Source of the DNA: Taiwanofungus camphoratus
Taxonomy: Eukaryota; Basidiomycota; Agaricomycetes; Polyporales; Taiwanofungaceae
DNA length: 64,000 nucleotides
Assembly (NCBI GenBank): GCA_003999685.1
Contig: CP021220.1
Location: 2,480,001 to 2,544,000 of the forward strand
Direction of reading: 5' to 3'
The notes beneath the pieces are model-generated. The model was not told the origin of the DNA, made no database searches, and saw only the letters and a program-made list of their open reading frames with translations. Within the stretch, counting starts at the first letter, position 1; each line of letters opens with the position of its first letter. This document shows positions 31,554 through 42,251 of this stretch, one piece after another. A program made the translations under genes and the position numbers.

Positions 31554-32924
31554 ATCGGGAGGCAGTCATCAGAAGACTTTGCACCACTCCACCCGGAGGC
31601 GCGGCCCGGTGACAGGGTCGTGGATCGGTACATTGATCGCTTTGAGCGGGTGTTCCTGGACGGAAAAGGTCCAAACAAAAGCTCTCCTGAATTCGCCGAC
31701 TGGTTGGAGTTCACCTGGTGGCCGGAATTCCGGCACCAGTTGGCCCAGCCAGAAGGGCGAATGTTATTCACTGATGGGTCGTATAAGAATGCACCCACAG
31801 TAAGATCTGGTAGCGCGTGGCTCGTCATCGACGGGGAAGATCACGTTGCACATGGAAGATTCGGGGCCGGTAAGGTCCAGAGCTTCGATGCGGAGATGCT
31901 GGCATTGGCGCGTGGGCTGCGAGAAGCGGTCCGTGACGTCCCTGCCCACATCACCACCCTCACGGTCTGTTCCGATAACCAATCGGCACTTGACCGAATC
32001 TTTAAGCCGGAAGTCGGGTCGTCGCAAATGGCGGCGATCATGGCCTCTCAACACGTCCGAGCATTCCTTGATGCAGATGAACGCCGACGCATCGTCCTTT
32101 TTTGGGTTCCTTCCCATAAAGGTATTTTCCAGAACGAATTCGTCGATGAACTCGCGAAGAAAGCATTGGATGATCCCCAACCGGAATTCATCTCACAATC
32201 GATGGCCCTTGCTCGAGTAAAGGCAAGGGTCAAAAAGCGCTGGGGGACACAAGTCGATAACCCTAGCTATCGCGGCCGACGGTTATGGAAAGTAACCGAA
32301 GACGCATTACCGCTGCACGGGACTACGGCCAAGGGCACGTGGGTCTTGAAGGCAGCTGGCAAATCCAACAAGGAGGTGGCACGCGTATGTCGTGTGCTAA
32401 CCAATCATTTCCCTGGCGGTGAATACCGTTCTCGGTTCAATATCCCTGGCCCTCACCTCTGTCTATGTGGAGCGGAGGAAACCAGGGAACATGTTCTCTT
32501 CAACTGTCCATTTTGGATCAGGACGAAGCGCCAACAGGGTCCTCGTGATCCGCTTCTGATGGGGCCCCCTGAACAGAAGGGATGGACCCCGGATGACATA
32601 ATGGAGTTCCTTCGGCTCAACCCGATGGTCTCCACATTTGACTGGGCAGAGATTCTGGCCGAATCTCTGCTTGAAGCTGAAGCTGCGCGAACGAGAACAT
32701 TCACTCGTGCACGTCTTATGTGCCACACTGTCGGAAGACAAGCGGCCTGGCAACGGTTCCACGCGGACCGACATTTAGATCCTGGCATGACCACCGCCCT
32801 GGGTGGAAAATACCGGGATTTCTGTGAGTGGTACGACGCTGAGGCAAAGGCGTTCGAAATGTACCATAACTGGATAGACGAGGGGATAGCGGAACCCAGT
32901 ATCCGCGACGACCCTCCCGTCTAA
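31554..32924 (+). CDS. LINE ORF2, 3' part: RNase H and terminal Cys-His motif
   Basis: This continues ORF2 after the LTR-like insertion (IGRQSSEDFAPLHPEARPG, then DRVVDRYIDRF). RNase H signatures are FTDGSYKN, SFDAEMLALARGL, CSDNQSALD and WVPSHKGIFQNEFVDELAKK, so all four acidic/His positions are present. Near the end is the Cys-His motif CLCGAEETREHVLFNC common to I/Tad1-type LINEs. It ends at a TAA and is followed by about 300 bases of 3' UTR and the A-tail. No ATG begins this segment naturally, as expected of a continuation. Confidence 0.9.
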   Translation: MGRQSSEDFAPLHPEARPGDRVVDRYIDRFERVFLDGKGPNKSSPEFADWLEFTWWPEFRHQLAQPEGRMLFTDGSYKNAPTVRSGSAWLVIDGEDHVAHGRFGAGKVQSFDAEMLALARGLREAVRDVPAHITTLTVCSDNQSALDRIFKPEVGSSQMAAIMASQHVRAFLDADERRRIVLFWVPSHKGIFQNEFVDELAKKALDDPQPEFISQSMALARVKARVKKRWGTQVDNPSYRGRRLWKVTEDALPLHGTTAKGTWVLKAAGKSNKEVARVCRVLTNHFPGGEYRSRFNIPGPHLCLCGAEETREHVLFNCPFWIRTKRQQGPRDPLLMGPPEQKGWTPDDIMEFLRLNPMVSTFDWAEILAESLLEAEAARTRTFTRARLMCHTVGRQAAWQRFHADRHLDPGMTTALGGKYRDFCEWYDAEAKAFEMYHNWIDEGIAEPSIRDDPPV

Positions 32925-33244
32925 CCAACAGATAACTGAGGCCCGAAACCTGTAGGGCTAGACTCAGTTCCTTAAGTGTTTTGCTGACGGTACGGGATAC
33001 CAGGCCGAGCAAACACACAGAGCGTGAAAAACGGGTCGGGGTCGGGTATGGCGCCATATGGTGACTGTATTCTTCCTGTTAGACTTTGTTGGATTGTATG
33101 CCCACGCCAAATAACGAGGTCACTGAAAACTGTAGGTGTACCGCTCATGCGGGCGCGGATGCCCATTTACTATCATTATCACTCTACATGTACCTACGTC
33201 GTATGGAGTATAAACCTGAGGAATTAAAAAAAAAAAAAAAAAAA

Positions 33245-33258
33245 GAATGGGTGTTCCC
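33245..33258. repeat. Right target-site duplication of the LINE
   Basis: GAATGGGTGTTCCC directly after the A-tail, an exact copy of 16418-16431. Confidence 0.9.
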
Positions 33259-34891
33259 AAATGGTCAGAAACACGTTCTTCAGTCTGTTTCGTCCAACAC
33301 AGCACTTCTGATTCATTAGTGGGCTGTGAATAAGTTGACTAGTGCAGACTTGATTAATGAACCGCGAACATGAGAAAAATATATCTCTTGCAGCAGCGCT
33401 GGTGCTACTGTTTTCACCGTTGGCCCGAATTTTCAGAGTTGAATTCATCTATGCAGGCCTCATTCGAGATGATCTCCAATCGAGTAATGGTACACCTTTA
33501 GGAATTTGCTATGAAGTTTCCCTTTCATGGGACCTACGTTTAAGTTTGTGTATACATGTCACTTCCGTTGTACTACCCTCGTAATTATGCTATTATCGGA
33601 TGCCGAGAGGGCCCATATTTTGAAAAGAGCGATGGATAGCGAATATGACGTTTCGTTGGAATTCGACGAACTGGAGAGATAGCATGCATTTCAAGTACCG
33701 GGTTCGCTCCGCCTTCAATACCAATGTTTGAATTCATTAAACAGTTTAATCACGAATAAGGGTCAGAATTCCCTCTTCGATGTCTGCACTTCGTTCACCC
33801 TCAAAATTCTCACCCCATAGAGCCGAGTACTAATGAATATAACCTTCTGGAAGCATCTTCGACTCAAAGCCACCTTCATCGCGCCACCTCATTCTAGTAA
33901 ACCTGTAACATTACGTTCTGGACCTTTTCTACCAGCGAAGAACAGATAGCTACCTGTCACAGAAGATGCCACGCAAGTGGCCCAGGTGCCTTTCTCTTTC
34001 GAGCTATGTCCGCTCGTGAGGGAGGGCCGCATGACGAGAGGCGTGTCATAGATGTCGTATCACAAGTTGTGCGATCCTCACAGGTGCGAATGACTTTTGG
34101 AGTTTTTCATGTTTCCAAGAACATGATTGAACCAGGCATTTCTACCTAAGAGGTCAGAACGGATACATCGGCTCGGCTCCTCGTATGGTTTGATGTGACT
34201 GAGGGTTCCTTTACAAGTGACAATGGGATGGAAGCATATCTGATCCATAAACCGAAAGCGGGTGTGATAGCTTGGAGCCTTGGGGATATGCTCCTCGCTA
34301 GCCAGACGTCAGCCACCGGCGCGACAGACAGGAGGAACAATAGAACAACCATTTCGAAGACTGGGTTGTGCATTGGTCCGTGAGCCAAGTGGGACAAACT
34401 TGACGAGCCCAAAGTATAGTTACGAGTGCGACAACACTGCAACTATATGACTACGACCGATGACGCATTATTCTGCAGGTTTCCCTCAGGTTTTCACTTC
34501 TCCATTTGTGGCGCGACCCTTCAAGAAATATAAGGTAGATTCTCATAGATTGAGCCCTTTTAGAGATTTGAATGACCAGAATGCGGTGGGTGAGGGCGAA
34601 TCAAACTACAGCAATTGGGCATGGAGACACATGCTTCCCTGAATGGTCTGGTCCAATTGTGATACATGGGAAATACCAGACACCATGTGTCCACATCTGA
34701 CAATGCAATGGACCAGGTCGGCACTGAAACGGCTGAACAAGACGTATGTGGGTATAAGCAACAATCTCGATGTCACCGTGTCGTACCTGTCCAGCTTGCA
34801 TCTATGTTACTCCAATAGCACAGCAGCAATTACAGAATTTCAAATGAAGAAGCTGGCACTTTCTTCTTGGAGCTTAGCGTCGGATGACAGT
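33259..34891. other. Intergenic, about 1.6 kb
   Basis: This is the right half of the host intergenic region into which the LINE inserted. Open frames are short and use non-ATG starts. I see no gene, tRNA or repeat ends. Confidence 0.5.
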
Positions 34892-34913
34892 CCTCAGATG
34901 ACACGATAACACC
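34892..34913 (+). promoter_or_regulatory. Conserved upstream element of peptide gene B
   Basis: CCTCAGATGA, three bases, GATA, then ACACC. It matches the element upstream of the twin gene (15424-15447, minus strand) in sequence, order and position relative to the TATA box. Confidence 0.55.
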
Positions 34914-34928
34914 ATAGCACCTGTTAGG

Positions 34929-34935
34929 TATAAAA
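34929..34935 (+). promoter_or_regulatory. TATA box of peptide gene B
   Basis: TATAAAA, 92 bases before the ATG at 35028. A pyrimidine-rich leader follows. Confidence 0.72.
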
Positions 34936-35027
34936 CAGCCCTGCCCCTTCCACATTAAACCTCAGTTCTCAACTATCAACTCAAACAACTTATCACACAC
35001 CTGTTCTTCTTCACTACTCTCATCGCA

Positions 35028-35179
35028 ATGTCTGTGAGTACCGTCGGCACCGTATCGGACAGCTTGGGACAGTACTGAGCCTCCTCCAGGACACCGTGAA
35101 GTGCGCAAACGTTGAGGCTAACGGCGGCACCTGTTCCTGGCCTAGCTGCGGTTGCGCTGAGCCCCCAAAGAGCAAGTAA
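35028..35179 (+). CDS. 31-aa Cys-containing peptide, copy B
   Basis: Exon 1 is ATG TCT (35028-35033). The intron is 35034-35089 (56 bases, GTGAGT...CAG, with TACTGAG as likely branch site), and exon 2 is 35090-35179 with 29 codons and TAA. It differs from copy A at residues 2, 9 and 16 only (Ser/Ala, Asn/Thr, Thr/Asn). All four Cys (7, 17, 22, 24), the SWPSCGCAEPPKSK tail and the intron position are kept, while the intron sequence has diverged. That pattern shows selection on the peptide. It probably has the same cytosolic, possibly metal-binding role as copy A. Too short for most gene callers. Confidence 0.85.
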
Positions 35180-35714
35180 TCGAATTGTTTCTTGCGATGT
35201 AGTCGTAAAACACGGCATGTATATTTCTGCATGCTTTGCGAGAGTTTTGAAGTGCTAAATCAAGGCATAATAGTTAGCTACATGTGACGAACGGTCGGTC
35301 ATTTGTTAGTAGGAAGAAGCTGTTATTCCCTTTCAATTTGCGTGGGGAAGGAGGGGCCTCGCAGGGTTTTGACTTTTTCATGGAATGTGTATTTCGATCG
35401 AGCCAGAAACTATGGAATCGCGTTGATTAGACTGGTTTCCCGTCTCTTGAGGTAACGAACACGGAAAGAGCAACAAGCTGGGTGTCACAATAGCATGCAG
35501 CTGCCATGACTGAAGCATCACACAATGCGGATGCTCGACAGATTCTTAGCGCAATAAGCATAGCAGATATTTTCACAGCAAGTGGCAAGTGCAATCGCAT
35601 TGAACAAATGGACATCGCACCGCCAATGGCGGCTGTTGGTCCAAGTTTGTTTCTGGTGGCTGAATGCTCCGTCGATGCTCCAGCGTGTAAGCACTTTGAA
35701 GGCCTTGCGCGACG
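35180..35714. other. Intergenic between peptide gene B and mS23
   Basis: This should hold the peptide 3' UTR and the mS23 promoter. An open frame beginning at 35506 runs through to the mS23 stop, but only because it shares a frame with mS23 exon 2; it is not a gene. Confidence 0.5.
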
Positions 35715-36642
35715 ATGTCACGCCGTATTGCTTCTCAAGTACACAAGCAAGCTTCTCGTCTACTTCGCCAAAATTATCTTAAAACAGAGCCTGCCTGGTA
35801 TCAGGCTGTACTGGAACACCCACCACTTCCCCTGCCTCCAAAAGCACCTCCAGCTCGATCGAAATACGACTTACCCACAGAAAAAAACTCTCAGCGACCT
35901 GCTTCTGGACGCAGCCCTATTAAACCCCGTCCATTACCTGTACACTACGTGGAGGATGAGATTAGAAGGCAGTTCTTCAGCGATCATCCGTTCGAGGCGT
36001 TTCGTCCTACCACCCTCAATGAGGGCGCAGCCGTTCAGGATGAACACCCAATACGGGGTAAGGAGTGGACGAGGCTCAGGCAGCGCGGCAGGAACCCCAC
36101 AGCAGAAGAGTAAGCTCTGTCCTTCTCTAGACTTATTGTCGGCTTTACAATATGCATTTGCTAGCGCCGTCCGTTATGCTGCTAATCTCCACTTAAACCA
36201 TGATATCCCCTTGACACGCGCCTATTCTTCTGCGGTCGCGCAGTTCCGTTCACTTCGCTCCGAACAACAGCTCGCTAGACAATTTGCTCGCCTCGAGGCG
36301 GAATGGTATGGTGTCGAGTTTGGTCCGTCACAAGTCGAGAAGACTTTCCAGAAGGAAGAGAAAGTGATGGATTCTTGGGCGAATGCCCACGAAATAACCG
36401 CGGGTGAGAACGCTGCTCGCAAGCGCTGGAAGGCGGTCGTAGAACGGGATGGGTTGCCAGGCTCTTGGACAAAGGGGCAGGAGTATGTACGTTTATGGCA
36501 GGAGGGGATTCGGCCTACCTATGCTCCTCTGCTGGCTCCGGAGCGGAAGATCACCCCAGATGGCGTAGTAGCTCATAATCCCAATGACCCCAGGTTGTTA
36601 GCCAAGCGGGAAGATTACATGAAAGTGTTCCATTTCCTATAA
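35715..36642 (+). CDS. RSM25: Mitochondrial small-subunit ribosomal protein mS23 (Rsm25 family)
   Basis: Two exons (35715-36109 and 36165-36642) with a 55-base intron give 290 aa. The N-terminus is basic and fits mitochondrial import (MSRRIASQVHKQASRLLRQ). Family landmarks follow in order: YLKTEPAWYQAVLEHPPLP, the VHYVEDEIRRQFFSDHPFE block matching YVEDRLRSLFYKQHPWE of yeast Rsm25, and in exon 2 LARLEAEW-like helices with FGPSQVEKTFQKEEKVMDSW, matching the yeast 'ALEEAEMFG...IQKEQEVLDVW' segment. It is a structural protein of the mitochondrial 37S subunit. Start chosen at the ATG giving the presequence. Confidence 0.88.
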
Positions 36643-36774
36643 TGATAGTCCCACGTACACTCACTCATTACCGTGATGCACTCGGTAACTGACAGAGATA
36701 TGCATATCCACTTTCGTTTTATCTGTGCAAGAATATGAAGTTGCGATTATTGAACAATGTACGTACATGGCTGA

Positions 36775-38579
36775 TCATGCTTTGACTACTCTCGACTGCG
36801 CTGCCTGCGCCGCATTCACTCCCATCCACGTTTTTTCAACTAAACCCAGTAAGCGCTGCATGTCCGAACTCCAGTCATTCATCACGTCTTCTGCGCTCTT
36901 GCTGCTTCGGAAATTGATGATGCCTGTTGGTCGGTCGATTCGCGCCCATATTGTACCGGAGACAACTAGTCGACAGAGCGTTTCTTCTGCTTGTTGTGTG
37001 GTTAGGTCGAGAAGAGATGTGAGGCGGGGAAGTGTGATGCGTGTATAGTATTGGGCTACAATGCGGATATTCTAATGACAGTACAGTATGTCAACCACAA
37101 CAAAATAAATATCAAGATTTGACGTACATGTTCGATGACCCGCGTATGAAGGTCTTCCCACAGCTTATCGTCGCTGAAAACGCTGCTCTTCCGTAGATGA
37201 GGGCCATATATCCCCTCGATACCTGGCCATCTCATCAACTCCCGAGTGGTGAAGCATTTGACAAGTGCGCTGTTGCAGTCTGTCAGTGTGATGGTATATG
37301 ATTGACAGAGGGCCTACTAGTAGAGTTCCAACTTTATAAGCGCAGGATCATTGAACAAGCGATGCAGCATGTCAGATTGCTCATTGTCATGCGGCGCAAG
37401 AACGATATAACAAACAATATGTTCGAGGGCCTGTATACAATGTTAACTTCCACTGAGGACTACGCAAGCTGGTTAGGCATACTTGACGACCCCGACCATT
37501 TACTTCCTCTTTAATGGTAGGCGTTTCCCAAACTTTGTGGTAGTGCTTGGCAGCATCGAGGTATGCACTATGTTTAAGAGCAAGGTGAATCATCAACTCG
37601 TAGTATTTTAGTTTGAGGTCCTATAAGCCATATAGGCACGTTCAGTAAAAATGACAACAGAAAAGCGGCGAATAAACCTCGTTGGCTGCATCCTTCAAGA
37701 ATTCTTCGTTAACTTTTCTGCCTCCTACCCTCACTTTGACCCACTCAGCCTCACCTCCACCAATAGAGTCCTTCTTTTCCTTCTGTCCGACTTCAGCATC
37801 CTTTACCCGAGCCAGGGCAATCAATAGCCGCATTTGTTCTAGGATGAACTCCGTCTTCTCTCGTCGCTCCATCGAGGAATATGTCTCGACCTGAAGATCA
37901 GAGAGAAGGTCTGATGCAGTCTGCAATGATTGTTTGGGTGGTGGTGACGGGGAATTTGCGAGAGATTCATGATAATGTGCTAGTTGCAAAGTGACGCGCG
38001 CTCGTGGGGTTTCCAAGAAAATCTCAAGATAGGTTTGAGAATTCTGGCAGTAATCCAGTAGAGTAATCAGGCTCACCTTTCCTTCCGAGACACCTCTTAG
38101 GGTTTCGATCAATTCCAGCCACTTCTGATCACCTTCACGTTTGCGGGTCTCATCCAGCCACCCCATCGCTTGCTCTACCATCGCCTGGATGGCAGCCTTG
38201 AGCTGACCATGCTTTTTACTAAGGGTATTGATACTTGAGTTGAGCAGTGCGTAATCTCGCGCTTCATAACACAGTTCGCAAATATCCTTCACAAGCCGAG
38301 TGGTAGAATTAGTATCTGAAGCCTGATGAACGACAATGGGTTGGATCAGTCCCTCAAGTGATGACAGGCGCGTAGCACGCACATTTCTAGCCTGTTTCTC
38401 GAGTGCGAACAACTTGTCAAGAGCATCTTGCAGTTTGCCAGACTGTCTTAGCCGTCTACGGTCACTAAAGTGGAAAGTGAACCTCATAGATGACGCACCT
38501 GCGCCAAAGCCTTCGTTTTTGGAAGAAGTTCCTCAACCTCCTTTGTAAAGTCTCTTTCTTGTTTCTTGGGTTCAGACAT
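36775..38579 (-). CDS. RPN5: 26S proteasome lid subunit Rpn5 (PSMD12)
   Basis: A PCI-domain subunit of the 19S lid, needed for lid assembly. The first exon gives MSEPKKQERDFTKEVEELLP. After a short intron (donor GTGCGT) the protein continues SGKLQDALDKLFALEKQARN, matching yeast 'ALDQLLVLEKKTRQ'. Further landmarks are LSKKHGQLKAAIQAMVEQ, LQVETYSSMERREKTEFILE, LKLKYYELMIHLALK, HIVCYIVLAPHDNEQSDMLH, FTTRELMRWPGIEGIYGPHL and LWEDLHTRVIEH. The winged-helix part of the PCI follows (YYTRITLPRLTSLLDL, then IDRPTGIINF). About six introns interrupt it. The stop is TGA at 36775-36777 after VVKA. Every expected block is present in order, so the gene looks intact. Confidence 0.95.
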
Positions 38580-38896
38580 ATTGTAGCTCGAGTAAGGAAT
38601 TGGGCGGGTCAATTGGCGTGCAGTACTGGTTGTTGTGTCAGTCCACTGACGCGTCGTGCTTACGTCTATTCGAGAATTGCCTTTCTGGGCATTCGTGCAT
38701 TCGCGGCTCACGTGATTCTCATCGACCCCGGGATCTGCAGTCGGTGTAGGTCCGGTTTTACTGGCAGGCTTGGGCTCGGATAAAACAGTGAGAGGGATTG
38801 GAATTGCATTCGAATAGACATGATCATAAACAGTGTCCTACGTCAGTGCAGCCGCATAATACATATGTAAGTATAAAGCATAGCATCGTAAAAAAA
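38580..38896. other. Short intergenic region
   Basis: Lies upstream of RPN5 and downstream of the F-box/LRR-like gene, both on the minus strand. It should hold the RPN5 promoter. Nothing specific seen. Confidence 0.45.
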
Positions 38897-41441
38897 TCAG
38901 TGACCGACAGGAGAAACGTCCGGTTGTTGCGATAGGTTTGAGTCTAGTGGTATTCCATTCGCAGTCTTCTCCCCGCTGCTCTCATCGTCAAGTCCTCCTG
39001 GAACGGGAGACTTCGGTTCGGTCTCAGTTTGTGTGGGCGAACCTGTCAATTTTGAAAAGGAGGGCATGAAGGATAGCATGTACCGTATAGGTGATGTATA
39101 CCAGCGGGCGACACGCAAAGTCAAGGAAATAAGGCCAGTCGCTGGCGAGGGGAGGAAAGATAACACGGATGGAACGTTCACCTCCGCTTGTTTCGAGTCT
39201 TTGCTTGGACCGACAAGCGTATCTATCTGAGGAGGAGGGGCAACATCAACAGCTTTTTCGTCGGTCTCCGGGTGGGCAACAACAGCGTGCTCAGCCATAG
39301 CAGGGACGGCAAGTACGCCCGTATCCACGAGGGTAAATGTTGCATCAACCGATACTGACTCTGTTTCAGGACTCATCTGCACCGAGGAATCAGCCATTTG
39401 GACCTGAACCTGCACCGACACCTCAGCAAGCTCAGGCTGGACAAGCGTCCCTTCATCCACGGTGGTCACAGTCGCATCGATCTCCTTTTCCGCAGTCGAA
39501 GGCGGCACGTGCACTTGTGGTCTTGGATGATAGCTTCTCTCCATCAGCCGTACGTTCTGTAAATGCGGGAGGAATTCGGAGACCTTCTGCCACGCAAGTG
39601 CATTGGCATCCAAAACACCAGCACGATTCTTCTCGTGGAACCATTTGAGGTTTTCCAAGTACGGTGCAAGGTGGCTGATAAGGATAGCCACCTGAAGCGG
39701 ATCTTTCACCCACGAATGGCCAACGTTTAATCGGATGAGGGAGCGTGATGACACTGCCCACGAGGTGAATGTCTCCTCCTTCCCTTCTAGCGCATGTACA
39801 ACAACAGACAGCGTGTGCAGTCGGCGACACTCCCGTGTGAGCGGCACAAGTCCATCCAGCGTCAAGGAAGGTGGTCCAGCCACCTGCGAGAAGCGAGCGA
39901 GAGAGCACAAACGGAGCACCTCGAGTAATGGACACGCGCTTGCAATGTGGGCAACGTCCGCATTGTGGAAGACAATCGACTCGGGCAGGTCGATTTCCAG
40001 ACGATACAAATGAGGAAGGTCAACCAGGTGCTTGAGAGGCAGATGATGCGTGGGCGCTTCTCCACCGCGAGACGTGGAACGAACAAGCTCTGAAAACCGT
40101 GAAGCTGACGTCGCGCTGATGCGGAGCACTTGCAGTGCTTGTCCGAACTGCTCGGAGATGAGGCCACACATATCCTGCCAGTCATCCGGGGCAGGTGGGT
40201 CATCGATGACCAGCTCGAGCTGCGTGAGCGGGCTCGTGAGGTGCCGGAGGAACGTTGCAATGTTCGACGCCTCGCCGGTAAGTTGCAGCTGCGAGAGCTG
40301 GGCAAATGCGCCATAGCGCGGACCGTCACGCGTGAGGCGCATCGCGGACTTGCGCATCTCCGAGAAGTCGAGTTCGTCTCCAGAGAAGACACCGCTGTCC
40401 GTACCGCCTACCGAGCTTGGTGTAGAATATCCAGACCCGGGGCTGATGTCGTCGAAGAAGCCCTCTACAGCAGTCGTCGTCCGACCGGTGAGGTCGATCT
40501 GGAGGTTGCGCAGCGCGGGGAGAGCAGAAGCCCACTTTCCGATCTTGGACGACAGCGCTCCAGGCGCTGCAATTGCGAGCTTTTCAAGAGCGATGTTGCG
40601 CTGGAAGATTTCTGTGAAGTTGTCGGGGAGATTCGTATGCAGCGTGAACGCGAGCGACGACAGGCGGCTGTGCGAGGCGACCTCGGCGAGTAGGTCGTTC
40701 AGCCGCGGGTGCTTCGTGCCCACCTCCAGTGACAGGCTCTCGAGCTCTGGGCCCAGTAAGAGCCGGCAGCGCTCGAGGCCGACCGACGTCTCGGACTTCC
40801 AGGTGAGCGTGGTGAGGTTAGGTAGAATCCACGTCCGCGGGCGGAGGTCTTCGAACACGGGGAAGATCGTCGGCGAGATGTTCCCCACGCTCTCCGAATA
40901 CGTGATGCTACGCACACGTTCACCGTACAAGAGCAGCCTCCCCCAGTCCTCGGGCTCGGGGTTCTTCGCCTACATAGTGCGCGCAGACAATGAGACAATT
41001 CATGGCAGACGACGGAGCGTAAAGGCGTACCAAGCCAAGGCCCGGGCGGCGCGCACGCTTCAGGAGCGTGTTCGGGAACAGCGCGATTAGCGGCGCCAGC
41101 GAATCCAGGTCGCGCCAGAGCAGCGTCAGCGCGGGCTCGCAGAGCGCTCTGCACGTGCGCGCGAGGCGCGAAAGCGACCGCCGGCCCTGCGGGCTGTCGA
41201 GGATCACCTCGAGCAGGCGCGCGGTCGCGGAGGCGTCGCGGAGTATGGTGGGGAACATTGTCTGCTGGTATACTGCGTACGGCGTGTAGCTTCGTGGACG
41301 GGGTGGGTCGTCGGTGTGTCCGTTTGCGAAGGAGGGCTTGCGAGAGCGGAGGCTGGCGAGGCGTGGGCGGATGGGGGGTAGCACGGACGAGATACGGTCG
41401 GCGAGAGACGAGTGCCGTGAGAGGCTGGGAGGGGGAGACAT
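38897..41441 (-). CDS. F-box/LRR-like protein (827 aa)
   Basis: Exons 41031-41441 and 38897-40969 are separated by a 61-base intron and give 828 codons including the stop. The N-terminus is disordered and Ser/Arg-rich. Residues ~75-120 (LLEVILDSPQGRRSLSRLAR, then TCRALCEPALTLLWRDLDSL) are like the F-box regions of basidiomycete 'WRDL' proteins. A long irregular leucine-rich region follows (NLTTLTWKSETSVGLERCRL, LRNLQIDLTGR, LVDLPHLYRLEIDLPES, CPLLEVLRLCSLARFSQVAG, LIRLNVGHSWVKDPLQVAIL). The last ~170 residues are acidic and low-complexity, with an internal duplication. Such proteins usually act as SCF substrate adaptors, but the target is unknown. The family is greatly expanded in Agaricomycetes, so no orthologue name is given. 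Confidence 0.8.
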
Positions 41442-42251
41442 GAGGGCTCTGGCTGCGCTTGGGTACTTATTGGCGGCCAGGCGCGCTGATCGTCAGGTTG
41501 GGGGAAGGACGGCTGCAGGCATACACCTGCCCGGCAGGTAGTGTATCTATTAGAAAACTGCGAGATGGACTGGACGCTGGTGCTTGGAGGACTGCGCGAG
41601 TACGCAACGCGAGAGAAGCAGGCACAGAGACGAAGCACCGCTTCCCAGAGTCCGAGGATATCACGAGTCCCTTGCGGCTGAAACCTGGCATGTCTGCATC
41701 CACTTACGGGACACGATATAGATACGCCGTCGTGAAGGTATGTGAATTCTGCAGACCATTTAGCTGCATGCCACTTCAACGAGGCCTTGGCCTAGAGCTA
41801 ACGTCCTCGGTGGGCGGCCCAAACGCGATAGCCGCCCATAACACGCCGCACGTGCCTCACGTGAGTCGCGACACGCCCCATACACACCGTTTGGGATATG
41901 ACTTCCGCGTTGTTATGTTCTCATAACAACGCGCTGAAATCGCGCACACGACCTACTATTGCACCCGAAATTCTTCCATTAACGTCAGTGGACAGAATAC
42001 AAAAGAGCACATACAACAAGCAAATGTGGGTCCTGTCCTTTAGGCTCGAAGACAGGAGATCCCATGGCACCTCCTGCCTATGAGGCCATGAAGAGCTTCT
42101 CCATGACGACGCAATTGCACGCTTTGTCTCTTAGCAAATTTTTGCCTCCCACAGTCCCTGCCTCCAATGAGCTTCGCCGCCGCCAAATTTCGCCGTTCCC
42201 ACAGCTCCTGCCTCTCCGCAAAGTTTGTTTCTTCCATCTCACCCGTCAAGT
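41442..42251. other. Intergenic, about 0.8 kb
   Basis: Promoter side of the F-box/LRR-like gene and 3' side of SLD2, both minus strand. No gene recognised. Confidence 0.5.

Larger units (their letters stand above)
16432..33244 (+). mobile_element. Tad1-like non-LTR retrotransposon (LINE), carrying two nested insertions
   Basis: The element is bounded by an exact 14-bp target-site duplication and ends in about 19 A residues (33226-33244). Without the two nested insertions it is about 7.3 kb. It encodes ORF1 with zinc knuckles, and ORF2 with AP-like endonuclease, reverse transcriptase, RNase H and a terminal Cys-His motif. That order matches the Tad1 clade of fungal LINEs. A Ty3/gypsy element sits in ORF1 (17951-25689) and a 1765-bp LTR-like element in ORF2 (29785-31549). 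On each side of both insertions the LINE frame resumes exactly once the target duplication is discounted, so the LINE was otherwise intact when hit. It starts only 70 bases before the first in-frame ATG, so slight 5' truncation is possible. Confidence 0.93.

Noticed and set aside
35506-36642. A 378-codon open frame covering the mS23 region
   Set aside because: Its first half is out of frame with the conserved mS23 exon 1. It only shares the frame of exon 2, so the spliced 290-aa model is preferred.
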